Notes: generated by a model from the letters alone, not told the origin. A stretch of DNA of 64,000 nucleotides from JAVBNU01 sp031551265 (GCA_031551265.1 JAVBNU010000028.1:17314-81313), one strand, 5' to 3'; shown: positions 44,253-53,862, counted from the first letter of the stretch. Made by a program: numbers and translations.

Positions 44253-45479
44253 CTAAAAATATTTTTTGTCTTTTAGCTCGTCAGGCATGAATTGTTGTTT
44301 CACATCAGGCGCAGCGTGAGTGTATACATACCCTTCGCCAAAACCGTATTTTGACGCGTCTTTGTAGTGCGAATCTCGCAAGTGCATTGGTGGCGGGAAA
44401 TCCTTGCCATTAGCAATATCAGAAAGCGCATGGTCAATCGCAACACACGCAGTGTTGCTCTTTGGAGCGCGCGCAACATACTCAACAGCCTGCGCGAGTG
44501 GTATTCGTCCCTCAGGGAAACCCAACAACTCAACAGCTTTATACGCGTTGACAGCGATTTCTACGGCTCTCGGGTCGGCATTCGCAACATCCTCTGCCGC
44601 ACAAACAATCAACCTGCGCGCAATGAATCTTGGATCTTCACCACCTGCAATCATTTTCGCCAAATAATAAATAGCGGCGTCAGGGTCGCTGCCCCTCAAA
44701 CTTTTTTGAAACGCCGAAGCACAGTCATAATGCTCTTGGCGAGAATATCTAACCTTTTTATTCTGTGAAAGATTTTCAACTAACTCAACCGTTAAAATTT
44801 TCTTATTATCTTTAAAACTTGAAGCAAAATATGAATTCTCGACCAAATTCAGCGCATAACGTGCGTCGCCGCCTGAAAAATTGATTATCATATCATAAAC
44901 ATCGTCAGGCACAGCGATTTCGCCATGTTTTTCAGATAAATAACTAAATCCTTTTTTGACAATTGCTCTGATATTTTCATCCTCAAGAGGGCGCAAAATC
45001 AATGTCTGAACTCGTGACAGCAAAGCAGGTATAATCTGAAAAGAAGGGTTTTCAGTTGTTGAGCCAATTAAATAAAGTGTACCATTTTCAAGATGCGGCA
45101 AAAGCGCGTCCTGTTGCGTTTTTGAGTATCGATGAATCTCATCGATAAACACAATTGTCTTTTTATTATACCTTAGCGCCTCTTTTGCTTTTTCGACGGT
45201 TTCTTTAATATCTTTAACACCTGACATAACAGCTGACATTTCAATAAAATTGCTGCCCGAGGATTTAGTGATGATTTTCGCTAATGTAGTCTTGCCGCAA
45301 CCGGGAGGCCCCCACAAAATAAGTGAAAACAACCGCTTCGACTGCAACAAGTTGTACACAGCCGTGTTTTCGGCAATCACGTTATGCTGCCCCATAAAAT
45401 CTTCCAAAGTTTCAGGCCGCAACACTTGCGCCAGCGGCACTTGCCTATTTTGTTCTTCCAGACTCGAAAATAAATCCAT
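44253..45479 (-). CDS. rarA: Replication-associated recombination protein RarA/MgsA
   Basis: AAA+ ATPase acting at stalled forks. The N-terminus PLAQVLRPETLEDFMGQHNV, Walker A LWGPPGCGKTTLAKII, Walker B VFIDEIHRYSKTQQDALLPH, sensor IGSTTENPSFQIIPALLSRV and the Arg finger region are all present. A helical tetramerisation domain ends with DELKDKKYF. Length is 408 aa. Confidence 0.95.
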   Translation of the reverse strand: MDLFSSLEEQNRQVPLAQVLRPETLEDFMGQHNVIAENTAVYNLLQSKRLFSLILWGPPGCGKTTLAKIITKSSGSNFIEMSAVMSGVKDIKETVEKAKEALRYNKKTIVFIDEIHRYSKTQQDALLPHLENGTLYLIGSTTENPSFQIIPALLSRVQTLILRPLEDENIRAIVKKGFSYLSEKHGEIAVPDDVYDMIINFSGGDARYALNLVENSYFASSFKDNKKILTVELVENLSQNKKVRYSRQEHYDCASAFQKSLRGSDPDAAIYYLAKMIAGGEDPRFIARRLIVCAAEDVANADPRAVEIAVNAYKAVELLGFPEGRIPLAQAVEYVARAPKSNTACVAIDHALSDIANGKDFPPPMHLRDSHYKDASKYGFGEGYVYTHAAPDVKQQFMPDELKDKKYF

Positions 45480-45539
45480 TTGTATATCCCGATAATTTTA
45501 CTTATAATAAAATTCTACCATTAACCGAACGGAGTTTGT

Positions 45540-46775
45540 ATGTTAAAAAAAGTTTTGTTAATAATAATTGCCCTAATCCTCTCATTGATTGTAATTCTAT
45601 TCACCGTGCATCCTGTTGACAAAAAATGTAAGGATACAACCGTTGTTTTTTGGACACTGCAACTAAACACGTTTGATAAGTATATTAACGGCATAATTAC
45701 GGAATTTGAAAAAGAAAATCCTGATATCAAAATTCAATGGGTTGATGTGCCATATTCAGAAGGCGAAAAAAGAGTACTGGCTTCACTTTTAAGCAACTCA
45801 ACACCCGACTTGATAAATATAACAGCGGATTTCGCAAAAACACTCGCACAAAAAGGCGCGCTTGAACCTGTTTTTGCCGAATACGTAACTGATTTTAATC
45901 CTCAAATCATGGAAACCCTGAAATATGAGATTGATTACACGTCTTTCCCATTTTACGCCACATCTGCAGTGACAATTTATAACAAAGAACTCGCAGAAAA
46001 GGCCGGGCTAAAGTCGCCTCCTAGAACATACGATGAGCTGAATAAAATAACGCCTGATTTCAAGAAAAAAACCGGCGCGTATGCGCAAATGCCAACGTTA
46101 TGCGAGAATGATACGTTTTTAAAAATCTTAAACAAACACGGCATTAATTCGCCTGAAACCCTTAATACAAACTACGCAATCGAAATTTTCAACACTTATA
46201 AAGGCTTTTACCAAAAAGACTACATCCCAAGCGAATCAATCACTCAGACTCATCGCGAGGTTTTAGAAAAATACGGCTCAGGTCAAATCGGTTTCTTGCA
46301 GGCCGGTCCGAATTTTTTGAATTTGATTAAAGAAAACTCTCCAAATGTCTACGCTAAAACCAGCGTTGCGCTCCAATTAACTGCCGAAAGCGGGCTTTAT
46401 GATTTTTCGCTGATGAATCTGGCCATTCCTAAAAAAGCTAAAAATCAAAAAGCTGCGCGCAAATTCGCCCTGTTTCTACTGAACAAAGAAAACCAATTAG
46501 CTTTTGCCAAGCTAACACCTATTTTGCCTGTAAATCAGGCAGCGCTTGAAGATAGCTATTTTACGTCAATGGATAAATACGATTTGGTTGCCGAAGCACG
46601 TATCATTAGCGCATCGCAATTAAACAAAGTACAGCCGCCCGTGCATTTCACGCGTAACCAAAAAGAAATACTAAATTTACTGAACATAACAACCCAAGAA
46701 ATTTTGTTGGACAAAATGCCGACCGATAAAGCGCTCGAAAAAGCCGCTCAAAAATGGGCTGATTTTGAAGAGTAA
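45540..46775 (+). CDS. ABC transporter solute-binding protein, family 1 (sugar type)
   Basis: Captures a carbohydrate outside the membrane for import. An N-terminal hydrophobic segment (residues 4-24) is followed by DTTVVFWTLQLNTFDKYING. The family motif at about 100 is LLSNSTPDLINITADFAKTL, and further typical blocks are YNKELAEKAGLKSPPRTYDE and ARKFALFLLNKENQLAFAKL. A Cys at about residue 30 is not in a clear lipobox, so it may be anchored by its uncleaved helix. No permease is adjacent; the MsmX-like ATPase at 22282 could energise its partner. CGGAG precedes the ATG. Confidence 0.86.
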   Translation: MLKKVLLIIIALILSLIVILFTVHPVDKKCKDTTVVFWTLQLNTFDKYINGIITEFEKENPDIKIQWVDVPYSEGEKRVLASLLSNSTPDLINITADFAKTLAQKGALEPVFAEYVTDFNPQIMETLKYEIDYTSFPFYATSAVTIYNKELAEKAGLKSPPRTYDELNKITPDFKKKTGAYAQMPTLCENDTFLKILNKHGINSPETLNTNYAIEIFNTYKGFYQKDYIPSESITQTHREVLEKYGSGQIGFLQAGPNFLNLIKENSPNVYAKTSVALQLTAESGLYDFSLMNLAIPKKAKNQKAARKFALFLLNKENQLAFAKLTPILPVNQAALEDSYFTSMDKYDLVAEARIISASQLNKVQPPVHFTRNQKEILNLLNITTQEILLDKMPTDKALEKAAQKWADFEE

Positions 46776-46853
46776 ACAGCGCTATGATTTTGTCGAACAA
46801 AAAGCTGCTAAATTGTGAAAGAGTGTGCCAACATGACAATACTTTCAACATAC

Positions 46854-46881
46854 TGTCATCCTAAATTTATTTCAGGATCTG
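46854..46881. repeat. GTCATCCT hairpin repeat
   Basis: TGTCATCCTaaatttatttc plus AGGATCTG contains ATCCT / AGGAT arms. It is of the same general kind as the GTCAT-ended repeats at 28117 and 61015. Confidence 0.5.
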
Positions 46882-46954
46882 TACCAACGTGGGAGTGTAA
46901 TTGTATCTTTGAGTCAGGTTTTTCTGTTTTCTTGTCATTTACTTTTCTCCTTTG

Positions 46955-47203
46955 CTATTTTAACAAGAATACTTTTTTCCTACTCATTTTACTCCACTTT
47001 TTGGGTAGCACATCATGTGAGCCAATATATTTTCCTCTATAGTACACGGCCTCTTTTCTGCTTAGTTCTCTTGATATTGTTGCCGGACTTCTTTTAATAA
47101 TTTTAGCGATTTGTCTTAAGCTGAGGTTTTGGGCATGCAGGATTGATATTTTATCTCTTTCGTCTGCACTTAAATGAGCTGTCTTTATTGCTTTTTCTTC
47201 CAT
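46955..47203 (-). pseudogene. IS30-family transposase remnant (N-terminal HTH only)
   Basis: 82 codons encode the N-terminal helix-turn-helix of IS30 transposases: HLSADERDKISILHAQNLSL, then RQIAKIIKRSPATISRELSR and a YIGSHDV segment. The catalytic DDE domain is missing; after the stop the DNA becomes a dispersed repeat. The sequence GAGTTAAGTGTTACGATTTG just upstream (about 47240-47260) looks like the matching IS end. It is a dead fragment. Confidence 0.82.
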
Positions 47204-47256
47204 AACTTAACTCCTTTTTACTGGTATCATTATACTTTAGAGTTAAGTGTTACGAT

Positions 47257-47286
47257 TTGAATGCGAACCGAGTTAATTTTTATAAT
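47257..47286 (+). promoter_or_regulatory. Promoter with -35 in the IS30 end
   Basis: TTGAAT (47257-47262), 18 nt, TATAAT (47281-47286), 11 nt before the next ATG. The -35 lies inside the IS30-type terminal sequence, so the insertion may have supplied half of the promoter. Confidence 0.6.
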
Positions 47287-47297
47287 ATAATTTATAT

Positions 47298-48095
47298 ATG
47301 AGGAAATTTGTATTAATTTTTTTATTTATTATTATTTTGGTCGGAATAATTTTTAGTGTTTTTATTGAGCCAAATGCTCTTGAAGTGAAAAAATATAAAA
47401 TTGAAGATAAAAACTTAAAAGGCTTGAAAATAGTTTTTGCTGCGGATCTGCATATTAAACCTAAGCAACAAAAGAGGTTGCAGCAAATAGTCAGCACAAT
47501 CAATGCGCAAGAGCCTGATTTGATACTATTTGGTGGTGATTTTGTCAGTGGGCATAATACATGGCAATCAATGCCTCCTGAGGTTATTGCAAAAGATTTA
47601 AAGAATTGTAGGTCAAAATACGGAATTTACACAGTTTTAGGCAATCATGACAATTGGCAAAATGCTATAAAAATTCGTCAAGAGCTAAAATCAATCGGTA
47701 TCTATGTTTTAGACAACGAGAATATAATTGTTAAAATTAATAATAAAACCGTTTATATTGCGGGTGTAGAGGATTTGGTAACCGGGTTTCCCGATATAAA
47801 TAAAGCTTTGCAAAGAACAAAGCCGCCAACAATTTTGCTTACGCATTCGCCCGATATTTATCCATCGGTGCCAAAAAATGTAACTTTAACTTTAGCCGGA
47901 CATACCCACGGCGGGCAGGTCAGAGTGCCATTTGTCGGTGCGGTTTCAGTGCCTTCGCAGTATGGCAATCGGTATGCTCAGGGCTTAATTAACGAAAATA
48001 ATAAAAAAATGATTGTTACAAAAGGTATTGGTACAAGTGTTTTACCTATTCGCTTTCATTGTAAGCCTGAAATTGTCGTAATTGAATTTATATAA
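47298..48095 (+). CDS. Membrane-anchored metallophosphoesterase, YkuE/YaeI type
   Basis: An N-terminal membrane span (about residues 3-22) anchors a two-metal phosphoesterase. Ligands are AADLHIKP, FGGDFVSG, LGNHDNWQ, LLTHSPDIY and AGHTHGGQVRVP. The GHTHGGQ motif marks the YkuE/YaeI/PgpC-like group, where known members act on lipid-linked phosphates such as UDP-diacylglucosamine. Length is 265 aa. The leader is only about 4 nt. Confidence 0.87.
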   Translation: MRKFVLIFLFIIILVGIIFSVFIEPNALEVKKYKIEDKNLKGLKIVFAADLHIKPKQQKRLQQIVSTINAQEPDLILFGGDFVSGHNTWQSMPPEVIAKDLKNCRSKYGIYTVLGNHDNWQNAIKIRQELKSIGIYVLDNENIIVKINNKTVYIAGVEDLVTGFPDINKALQRTKPPTILLTHSPDIYPSVPKNVTLTLAGHTHGGQVRVPFVGAVSVPSQYGNRYAQGLINENNKKMIVTKGIGTSVLPIRFHCKPEIVVIEFI

Positions 48096-48099
48096 TTAA

Positions 48100-48129
48100 A
48101 AAAGCCCAAAGTCGAAACCTCGGGCTTTT
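48100..48129. terminator. Bidirectional terminator between convergent genes
   Basis: AAAAGCCC / GGGCTTTT 8-bp arms around a 14-nt loop, A-rich on the left and T-rich on the right, between the phosphoesterase gene and pckA. Confidence 0.82.
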
Positions 48130-48147
48130 AAGTATTTATTCAGCTAA

Positions 48148-49809
48148 TTATACGTTAGCAGTTGCTTTTGCTTGATTAACAACATTTTCAAGAGCTTCTA
48201 AAGCATCTGCAGGAAGTTTGTCTAAACCTGCTTTTTCGGTTTCTCTTGATTTGATGAAGTTGATTCTGTCTTGCATACGTTTAACGAATTGGTCAGCGTA
48301 TTCGCTGTTTTTGAATGAAGCGTCGAAGCCCTCGATATTCATTATTTGAATATCTGAGAAGCCTTCCCATTTTTCAAATTGAGCAGAACCTTCAACGATT
48401 GATTCTAAAATGCCTAAAGTGTGTTTAGGTTGAACTTTTGTACCCATGAATGTACCTGTGTTCAAGATGTAGCAGTCAACGCCATCAGCTATTAATTGTT
48501 TGAATCTTGTGTAGTCCATTTCAAGAGGGTAAACTCTGAATGGATTAGCGTAAGGCTCAACAACCAATGCGTTAGGGTCAACGCCGTCAACAAGTCTTTC
48601 TGCGCTTGAGCGTTTTGTAGCAAGTGTAGCACCCATTGCGGAACCTAAAGCTGAACCTGAAAGTTTCAATACAGGCGGGATTGTAGGGTCTTGCATCAAC
48701 CAGAAAATAGCGTTGATAGGCTCGTTAACACGGTCAACTCTGTTTGGTGACCATAATTTAGACTTAACAGCACGGCCGTTGCCGTTTCTTACGTCTTCTG
48801 TTATTGCATATACTTTGCCGTCGGCGCCTTCAATTACACCGTTGTTTTGTTGTGTAATGATGTATTTGTTGTCATCACAGCCCATTGGGTAGTCTTGAGT
48901 TTTGTCAAAATATGCAGGCTCTAATGCGATTGTGTATTTGTCATGTACATTGATAACAAACGCGTCATCGTGCAATACTGTGATGTCGTATTTGTCGTTA
49001 TGTCTTGCGTGAGTGATTGTTGATTTACCTGAGCCTGAAAGGCCAAATACAGCTGCTTGGAATGAATTTCCGTTGCCTAAGTTGTATCTTTTCATACCGC
49101 CGTGACAAGAAGCGTAACCGTTTCTTGCAGCAGCGCCCCAAGCGAGTGTTAATGTACCTTTTTTATGCTCGCCGAAGTATCTCATACCTAAAATAGCCGC
49201 ACAGTTATGTTTTGGATCAAAGAATGTCAAACCATATGGGAAATCAGGGTGCGTCCAGTCGGGATCAGAGAATACGAAAATGTCGCCTTCAGTGATTTCA
49301 CGTGAATTAGCATACATTTCAGCATAGCATTCGTTGATGTATTGGAAGTTCAACATCCAAGAATACATAACATTTTCAAATCCTTCGGGAATTAATAAAT
49401 GTGCTTTAATCATGAAATCTTCTTCAAGACCAACAACAACTTCCGTTTTGTACATTAATTTGTCACGTACACCGTAAACTGCTTCTCTTAGGATTGGTAA
49501 TAAATAACCTAAGTCACAGCCCGGTTCGCCGACGATTTTTCTTGCTGCAGCACAACGGCCAACAACTGTTCCGTCGTTGAACAATAATTGGTTAGCGCCT
49601 TGTGGTAAACCAAGTTTTTCAGGCATATAAACAGGCATGCCTGTCAATTCAACCGTACCCGGGCTGCATTTTGCAAGCTTGTAAGCTTCTGATACTGTTT
49701 TCACAGTTTCAACATTGTTGCCAAAAAATGGCGCTGTTAGTGTAGCACGAGCTGCAGAAGTAATAGCTTTCAGCTCCTCGGAATTTCTAAAAAATTCAAT
49801 TGTACTCAT
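48148..49809 (-). CDS. pckA: Phosphoenolpyruvate carboxykinase (ATP type)
   Basis: Interconverts oxaloacetate plus ATP with PEP plus CO2; in fermenters it often runs towards oxaloacetate to save energy. The kinase P-loop is AVFGLSGSGKSTITHA. HPDFPYGLTFFDPKHNCAAI, AWGAAARNGYASCHGGMKRY and VLHDDAFVINVHDKYTIALE surround the metal and substrate sites. Length of 553 aa is slightly long. AAAAGGAG precedes the ATG. It follows oadB (37 nt) in one operon with birA-oadG-oadA-oadB. Confidence 0.92.
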   Translation of the reverse strand: MSTIEFFRNSEELKAITSAARATLTAPFFGNNVETVKTVSEAYKLAKCSPGTVELTGMPVYMPEKLGLPQGANQLLFNDGTVVGRCAAARKIVGEPGCDLGYLLPILREAVYGVRDKLMYKTEVVVGLEEDFMIKAHLLIPEGFENVMYSWMLNFQYINECYAEMYANSREITEGDIFVFSDPDWTHPDFPYGLTFFDPKHNCAAILGMRYFGEHKKGTLTLAWGAAARNGYASCHGGMKRYNLGNGNSFQAAVFGLSGSGKSTITHARHNDKYDITVLHDDAFVINVHDKYTIALEPAYFDKTQDYPMGCDDNKYIITQQNNGVIEGADGKVYAITEDVRNGNGRAVKSKLWSPNRVDRVNEPINAIFWLMQDPTIPPVLKLSGSALGSAMGATLATKRSSAERLVDGVDPNALVVEPYANPFRVYPLEMDYTRFKQLIADGVDCYILNTGTFMGTKVQPKHTLGILESIVEGSAQFEKWEGFSDIQIMNIEGFDASFKNSEYADQFVKRMQDRINFIKSRETEKAGLDKLPADALEALENVVNQAKATANV

Positions 49810-49846
49810 GTTTTTCTCCTTTTCTTAATTTATTTGTTTTGTATGA

Positions 49847-51013
49847 TTATTTGCATAATGATAAAAGTATACCCGCTGCAACAGCTGAACCTATTACACC
49901 TGCTACGTTAGGCCCCATTGCATGCATCAACAGGAAATTTTGATTATTATATTCCAAACCAACCTTATTGACTACGCGTGCAGCCATTGGAACGGCTGAT
50001 ACACCTGCAGCGCCAATAAGTGGGTTGATTTTTTCTTTGGAAAAGAAATTCATAATCTTACCGAAAATAACACCCATTGCTGTTGCGAATGAGAATGCCA
50101 GCAAGCCCAGTATCAAAATATATAGTGTTTGGATGTTCAAGAATTGTGCTGATGATAGTTTTGAACCAACAGACAAACCAAGCAAAATAGTTACGATATT
50201 AATAAATTCATTTTGCAAAGTTTTTGAAAGTCTATCCACAACGCCACATTCTTTACATAAGTTACCGAATGCTAATGCACCGATTAGAGGACACGCATCA
50301 GGTAATAAAATTACACAGAGCAACAGCACCAAAATCGGGAAAACGATTTTTTCACGTTGAGAAACTTCTCTCAGTTGTTTCATTTCGATTTTGCGTTCAG
50401 AATCTGTGGTTAAAAATTTCATAATGGGTGGCTGAATAATAGGTACCAAAGCCATATAAGAATATGCCGAAACAGCGATTGCACCTAATAATTCAGGAGC
50501 AAGTCTCGTTGTAACGAATATTGATGTTGGACCGTCAGCGCCGCCGATAATACCGATAGACGCTGCCTGTGGCATTGTAAAACCAAGCCCTAAAGCCGCT
50601 AAAAGTACTGCAAAGATACCGAATTGTGCAGCACCGCCCAACAAGGCTGTTTTAGGGTTTGCAATTAGTGGTCCAAAGTCAGTCATTGCACCAACACCCA
50701 TAAATATGAACAATGGGAATATACCCGTTTCAATACCTGCGTGGTAGATAATTCCTAAAAAGCCGTCTGGCCCTGAAATACCAGCAATCGGAATATTCGC
50801 AAGCAAACCGCCAAACGCAATTGGAACAAGCAAAAGCGGTTCGAATTGTTTTTTAATACCCAGCCAGAGTAAAAATAAACATACAACAATCATTATCGGG
50901 GCGCCATAGGTTTGTAAAAACCCTTCAAAGCCTGTTGCTGTTACATTTGTGTTCACCATATTGGCAATACCTGTTGATTGCCAGAGGGAATATAGACTTT
51001 CTTTAATATCCAT
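49847..51013 (-). CDS. oadB: Na+-pumping oxaloacetate (or related) decarboxylase beta subunit
   Basis: Integral membrane subunit that decarboxylates carboxybiotin and exports Na+. About ten spans. The signature GIIGGADGPTSIFVTTRLAP contains the Asp needed for Na+ transport, followed by SAYSYMALVPIIQPPIMKFL, a broad family block. Length is 388 aa. AGGGAGAAG precedes the ATG. The substrate acid cannot be fixed from this subunit alone; the neighbour pckA favours oxaloacetate. Confidence 0.93.
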   Translation of the reverse strand: MDIKESLYSLWQSTGIANMVNTNVTATGFEGFLQTYGAPIMIVVCLFLLWLGIKKQFEPLLLVPIAFGGLLANIPIAGISGPDGFLGIIYHAGIETGIFPLFIFMGVGAMTDFGPLIANPKTALLGGAAQFGIFAVLLAALGLGFTMPQAASIGIIGGADGPTSIFVTTRLAPELLGAIAVSAYSYMALVPIIQPPIMKFLTTDSERKIEMKQLREVSQREKIVFPILVLLLCVILLPDACPLIGALAFGNLCKECGVVDRLSKTLQNEFINIVTILLGLSVGSKLSSAQFLNIQTLYILILGLLAFSFATAMGVIFGKIMNFFSKEKINPLIGAAGVSAVPMAARVVNKVGLEYNNQNFLLMHAMGPNVAGVIGSAVAAGILLSLCK

Positions 51014-51032
51014 TTATACTTCTCCCTATCTG

Positions 51033-52829
51033 TTATTCTATGCTGACGAGCGAGTCGCCGGCTTTAACCTGTGTACCCGGTGCTACGCATATGAATTTGA
51101 TTACACCCGATGTTGGAGCTTTGATTTCAGTCTCCATTTTCATAGCTTCCAAAACCAACAATGTGTCGCCTTCGCTTACTCTGTCACCTTCGTTAGTTAC
51201 CACTTTTAAAACCGCACCCGGCAACGGAGCTTTAACATCAACTTCTTCACCGCCAACGCTGCATGTTTGAGGGCCTGATTCAGAAACGCCTGCCTTTAGT
51301 GAGAAGTCGTAAGTTTGCCCGTTAACTGTTGCTTTGTCGCCGTTAAATTTAACGTTGTATGATTTTCCGTTTACATTTACTGTGTATGCATCAGATTTTT
51401 CAACTGATTCAGCAGGTTTTGTGCATTCTTCATTTTTTCTAACACCGCAAGTGCCTTCGCCTTTGAGGAACGCGATACCTTTTTCTTTACATGCTGCTGC
51501 TATAAATATATTTTCTTCACTTTGTTCAAGCCCCGCTTCTTCAAGCATTTTCTTCGCAGGCTCAGCACCTTTGTTAGAATCTTTTTCGTTTAATTCAATA
51601 ACCGTTTCGGTTGTAGGCTGCAATCCAAGTTGTTCAGACGCAATTTTAATAATTTCTGCATCGGGTTCAACAGGAGTTTTACCAAAGTATCCAAGAACCA
51701 TTTTGCCGTATCCGTCAGCAATTTTTTGCCAGTCGCCAAACATAACGTTATTGAATGCTTGTTGGAAATAGAATTGCGAAACAGGTGTAACCGATGTTCC
51801 AAAGCCGCCTTTTGCAACAACTTCTTTCATTGCTTTGATTACTTCAGGATATTTTTCCAATATGCCGTTATCCCTCATCATTTGAGTATTAGCCGTTAGC
51901 GCCCCGCCCGGCATTGGTGAAAACACTATCATCGGGTCAGTTGCCATAGCCTCAGGTGGCAAGAAGTAGTCTTTCATCGCTTCTTTGAAAATTTCTTCTG
52001 TCTCAACGATTTTATCAATATCTAGACCTAAATCGTACTCGGAGCCTCTTAATGCGTGCCACATAGAAATAATATCAGGTTGGCCTGTGCCGCCTGAAAC
52101 AGGTTTCATAGACAAGTCGATACCGTCAGCGCCGCCGTCTAAAGCCGCTAAATATATAGCCATGCCGGTTCCTGCAGTATCGTGCGAGTGGAATCTTATA
52201 TGTGTTTCAGGAAGCAAAATTCTTGCTCTTTTGATTGTCTCATAGACTGTTTTTGGTGTTGATGTACCCGAAGCGTCTTTGAACGCTACAGAATCAAAAG
52301 GTAGTCCTGAATCGATAATATTTTTTAATGTTTTTTCATAAAAATCAGGGTCATGCGCTCCCTCACATCCGGGTGGTAACCCCATCATTGTGACTGTGAC
52401 TTCATGTTTCAGGCCGCTATTTCTTATGCACTCTGCACTGTAGATTAAGTTATTAACATCATTTAAAGCATCAAAATTACGTATTGTTGTCATACCGTGT
52501 TTTTTGAATAATTTTGCGTGCAAATTTATAATATCTTTTGGATAAGACTCAAGACCAACAACATTAACGCCACGCGATAGTGTCTGTAAATTTACGTCCG
52601 GTCCGACGATTGCTCTGATTTCATCCATACTGTCGAATGCATTTTCATTGCAATAAAATATAGGTGACTGAAATCTTGCACCGCCGCCAACTTCAAAATG
52701 TGTGATACCTGCTGCAACAGCTGATTTTAATGCAGGTAAAAAGTCTTTTGTAAAAACTCTTGCTCCGTATACGGATTGAAATCCGTCGCGGAATGATGTG
52801 TCCATTACCTTGATTTGTTTCTTTGACAT
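51033..52829 (-). CDS. oadA: Biotin-dependent decarboxylase alpha subunit (carboxyltransferase plus biotin carrier)
   Basis: Moves the carboxyl group of oxaloacetate to biotin. The carboxyltransferase TIM barrel opens with VMDTSFRDGFQSVYGARV (metal-site Asp, though the usual TLRDAHQS is altered), then the metal ligands in RFHSHDTAGTGMAIYLAALD. A linker leads to the C-terminal biotinyl domain with LEAMKMETEIKAPTSG, where the Lys carries biotin. Length is 598 aa. The unusual first motif leaves room for a pyruvate carboxylase B or glutaconyl-type reading. GAGGAAATA precedes the ATG. Confidence 0.9.
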   Translation of the reverse strand: MSKKQIKVMDTSFRDGFQSVYGARVFTKDFLPALKSAVAAGITHFEVGGGARFQSPIFYCNENAFDSMDEIRAIVGPDVNLQTLSRGVNVVGLESYPKDIINLHAKLFKKHGMTTIRNFDALNDVNNLIYSAECIRNSGLKHEVTVTMMGLPPGCEGAHDPDFYEKTLKNIIDSGLPFDSVAFKDASGTSTPKTVYETIKRARILLPETHIRFHSHDTAGTGMAIYLAALDGGADGIDLSMKPVSGGTGQPDIISMWHALRGSEYDLGLDIDKIVETEEIFKEAMKDYFLPPEAMATDPMIVFSPMPGGALTANTQMMRDNGILEKYPEVIKAMKEVVAKGGFGTSVTPVSQFYFQQAFNNVMFGDWQKIADGYGKMVLGYFGKTPVEPDAEIIKIASEQLGLQPTTETVIELNEKDSNKGAEPAKKMLEEAGLEQSEENIFIAAACKEKGIAFLKGEGTCGVRKNEECTKPAESVEKSDAYTVNVNGKSYNVKFNGDKATVNGQTYDFSLKAGVSESGPQTCSVGGEEVDVKAPLPGAVLKVVTNEGDRVSEGDTLLVLEAMKMETEIKAPTSGVIKFICVAPGTQVKAGDSLVSIE

Positions 52830-52900
52830 GATTATATATTTCCTCTTTTTCTAATTACGTTCTTGTTTTGCGTTCCGGCCACTGCCTGACCGGCGTTGGC

Positions 52901-53134
52901 TTAGTTACGCTTTGCTGCAGCGATTATGACCGCTATTTCGGTGTCATCTGAAGTTGCTGCTTTTTTCATAATAGGTGCTGCAGGCGCTATTTCAGGGAAT
53001 ATTTTGTTTAGTGCTAAAATTGCTTTTGAGGTTACGCTCATTGCAAACACCAAAATGCACAAGAATGATATTACAACACCCATGCCGATGCCCATTACGA
53101 TTAAGCCTTCTTCTAAAATTATTTCTACTGACAT
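52901..53134 (-). CDS. oadG: Oxaloacetate decarboxylase gamma subunit (OadG-like)
   Basis: Small single-span assembly subunit. One N-terminal membrane helix (GLIVMGIGMGVVISFLCILV) and an Ala/Pro linker (FPEIAPAAPIMKKAATSDDT) before a final helix IAVIIAAAKRN. These match the OadG pattern. Length of 77 aa is typical. GGAGATTTG precedes the ATG, inside the end of birA (10-nt overlap). Confidence 0.83.
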   Translation of the reverse strand: MSVEIILEEGLIVMGIGMGVVISFLCILVFAMSVTSKAILALNKIFPEIAPAAPIMKKAATSDDTEIAVIIAAAKRN

Positions 53135-53862
53135 ACCAAATCTCCAATTCTTATAGTACTTTGATTGTTATTTTCTTGTAGCAACAGGGAACCGTCGTTG
53201 TTTATGCTTTTTGCGATTCCTTTTTGTTGTGTGTCTAAATTTTTAATAAATATTTCTTTACCGATAAACGAACAGCGAGAAATATAGCGGTTTTTGATGA
53301 ATTCAAAGCCTGATTTTATGAAGTTATCATATTCTGCGAAAAAAGCCTTAAAAAGTTTTTGCGAAAATTCGTTTTTGTCGGTATTATTTCCTGTTTCTAA
53401 ATTCAATGAAGTTGCAGGCTGGTCAATTTCTTCTATGTCTGATTTTTCAAGATTTAAATTTATACCGACTCCCAAAACGAAGCCTTTTAACTGATTGCCC
53501 TGGATTGAAGCTTCGCTTAATAATCCTGCGATTTTTTTGCCGTCTACTAAAACGTCATTCGGCCATTTAATTTCTGCTTTTATATTATATTCTGCTAAAA
53601 TTTCGCAAATTATGACTGACATGTACTGAGTTATATTTGAAATAGGTAAATTTTCGTTTAATTCGCATGCCGGTTTTAGAATAATTGAGGCATACAAATT
53701 GTCAGGTTTATCAGAAACCCATTTTCTCTTAAACCGACCGTAGCCATCGTTTTGCGTTTCAGCAATAACAATGTTCTTATCCTCTAAATTAGCTATGTTG
53801 GTCATTGAATATTCATTGGTTGAGCTCAGCTGTTCAAACCATATTTCTTTGTAGTCGTCCAT
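53125..53862 (-). CDS. birA: Biotin-protein ligase
   Basis: Attaches biotin to carrier lysines. The N-terminal regulatory HTH of group II BirA is absent; the catalytic domain starts directly with YKEIWFEQLSSTNEYSM. The biotin loop reads NDGYGRFKRKWVSDKPDNLY where many enzymes have GRGRRGR, a mild variant. KWPNDVLVDGKKIAGLLSEA and GFVLGVGINLNLE are standard. Length is 245 aa. It heads the birA-oadG-oadA-oadB-pckA operon, so its main client is likely OadA. Confidence 0.94.
   Translation of the reverse strand: MDDYKEIWFEQLSSTNEYSMTNIANLEDKNIVIAETQNDGYGRFKRKWVSDKPDNLYASIILKPACELNENLPISNITQYMSVIICEILAEYNIKAEIKWPNDVLVDGKKIAGLLSEASIQGNQLKGFVLGVGINLNLEKSDIEEIDQPATSLNLETGNNTDKNEFSQKLFKAFFAEYDNFIKSGFEFIKNRYISRCSFIGKEIFIKNLDTQQKGIAKSINNDGSLLLQENNNQSTIRIGDLVCQ

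Noticed and set aside
46786..47275. Active IS30 element
   Set aside because: Only the N-terminal HTH remains; no DDE domain and no second end were found.
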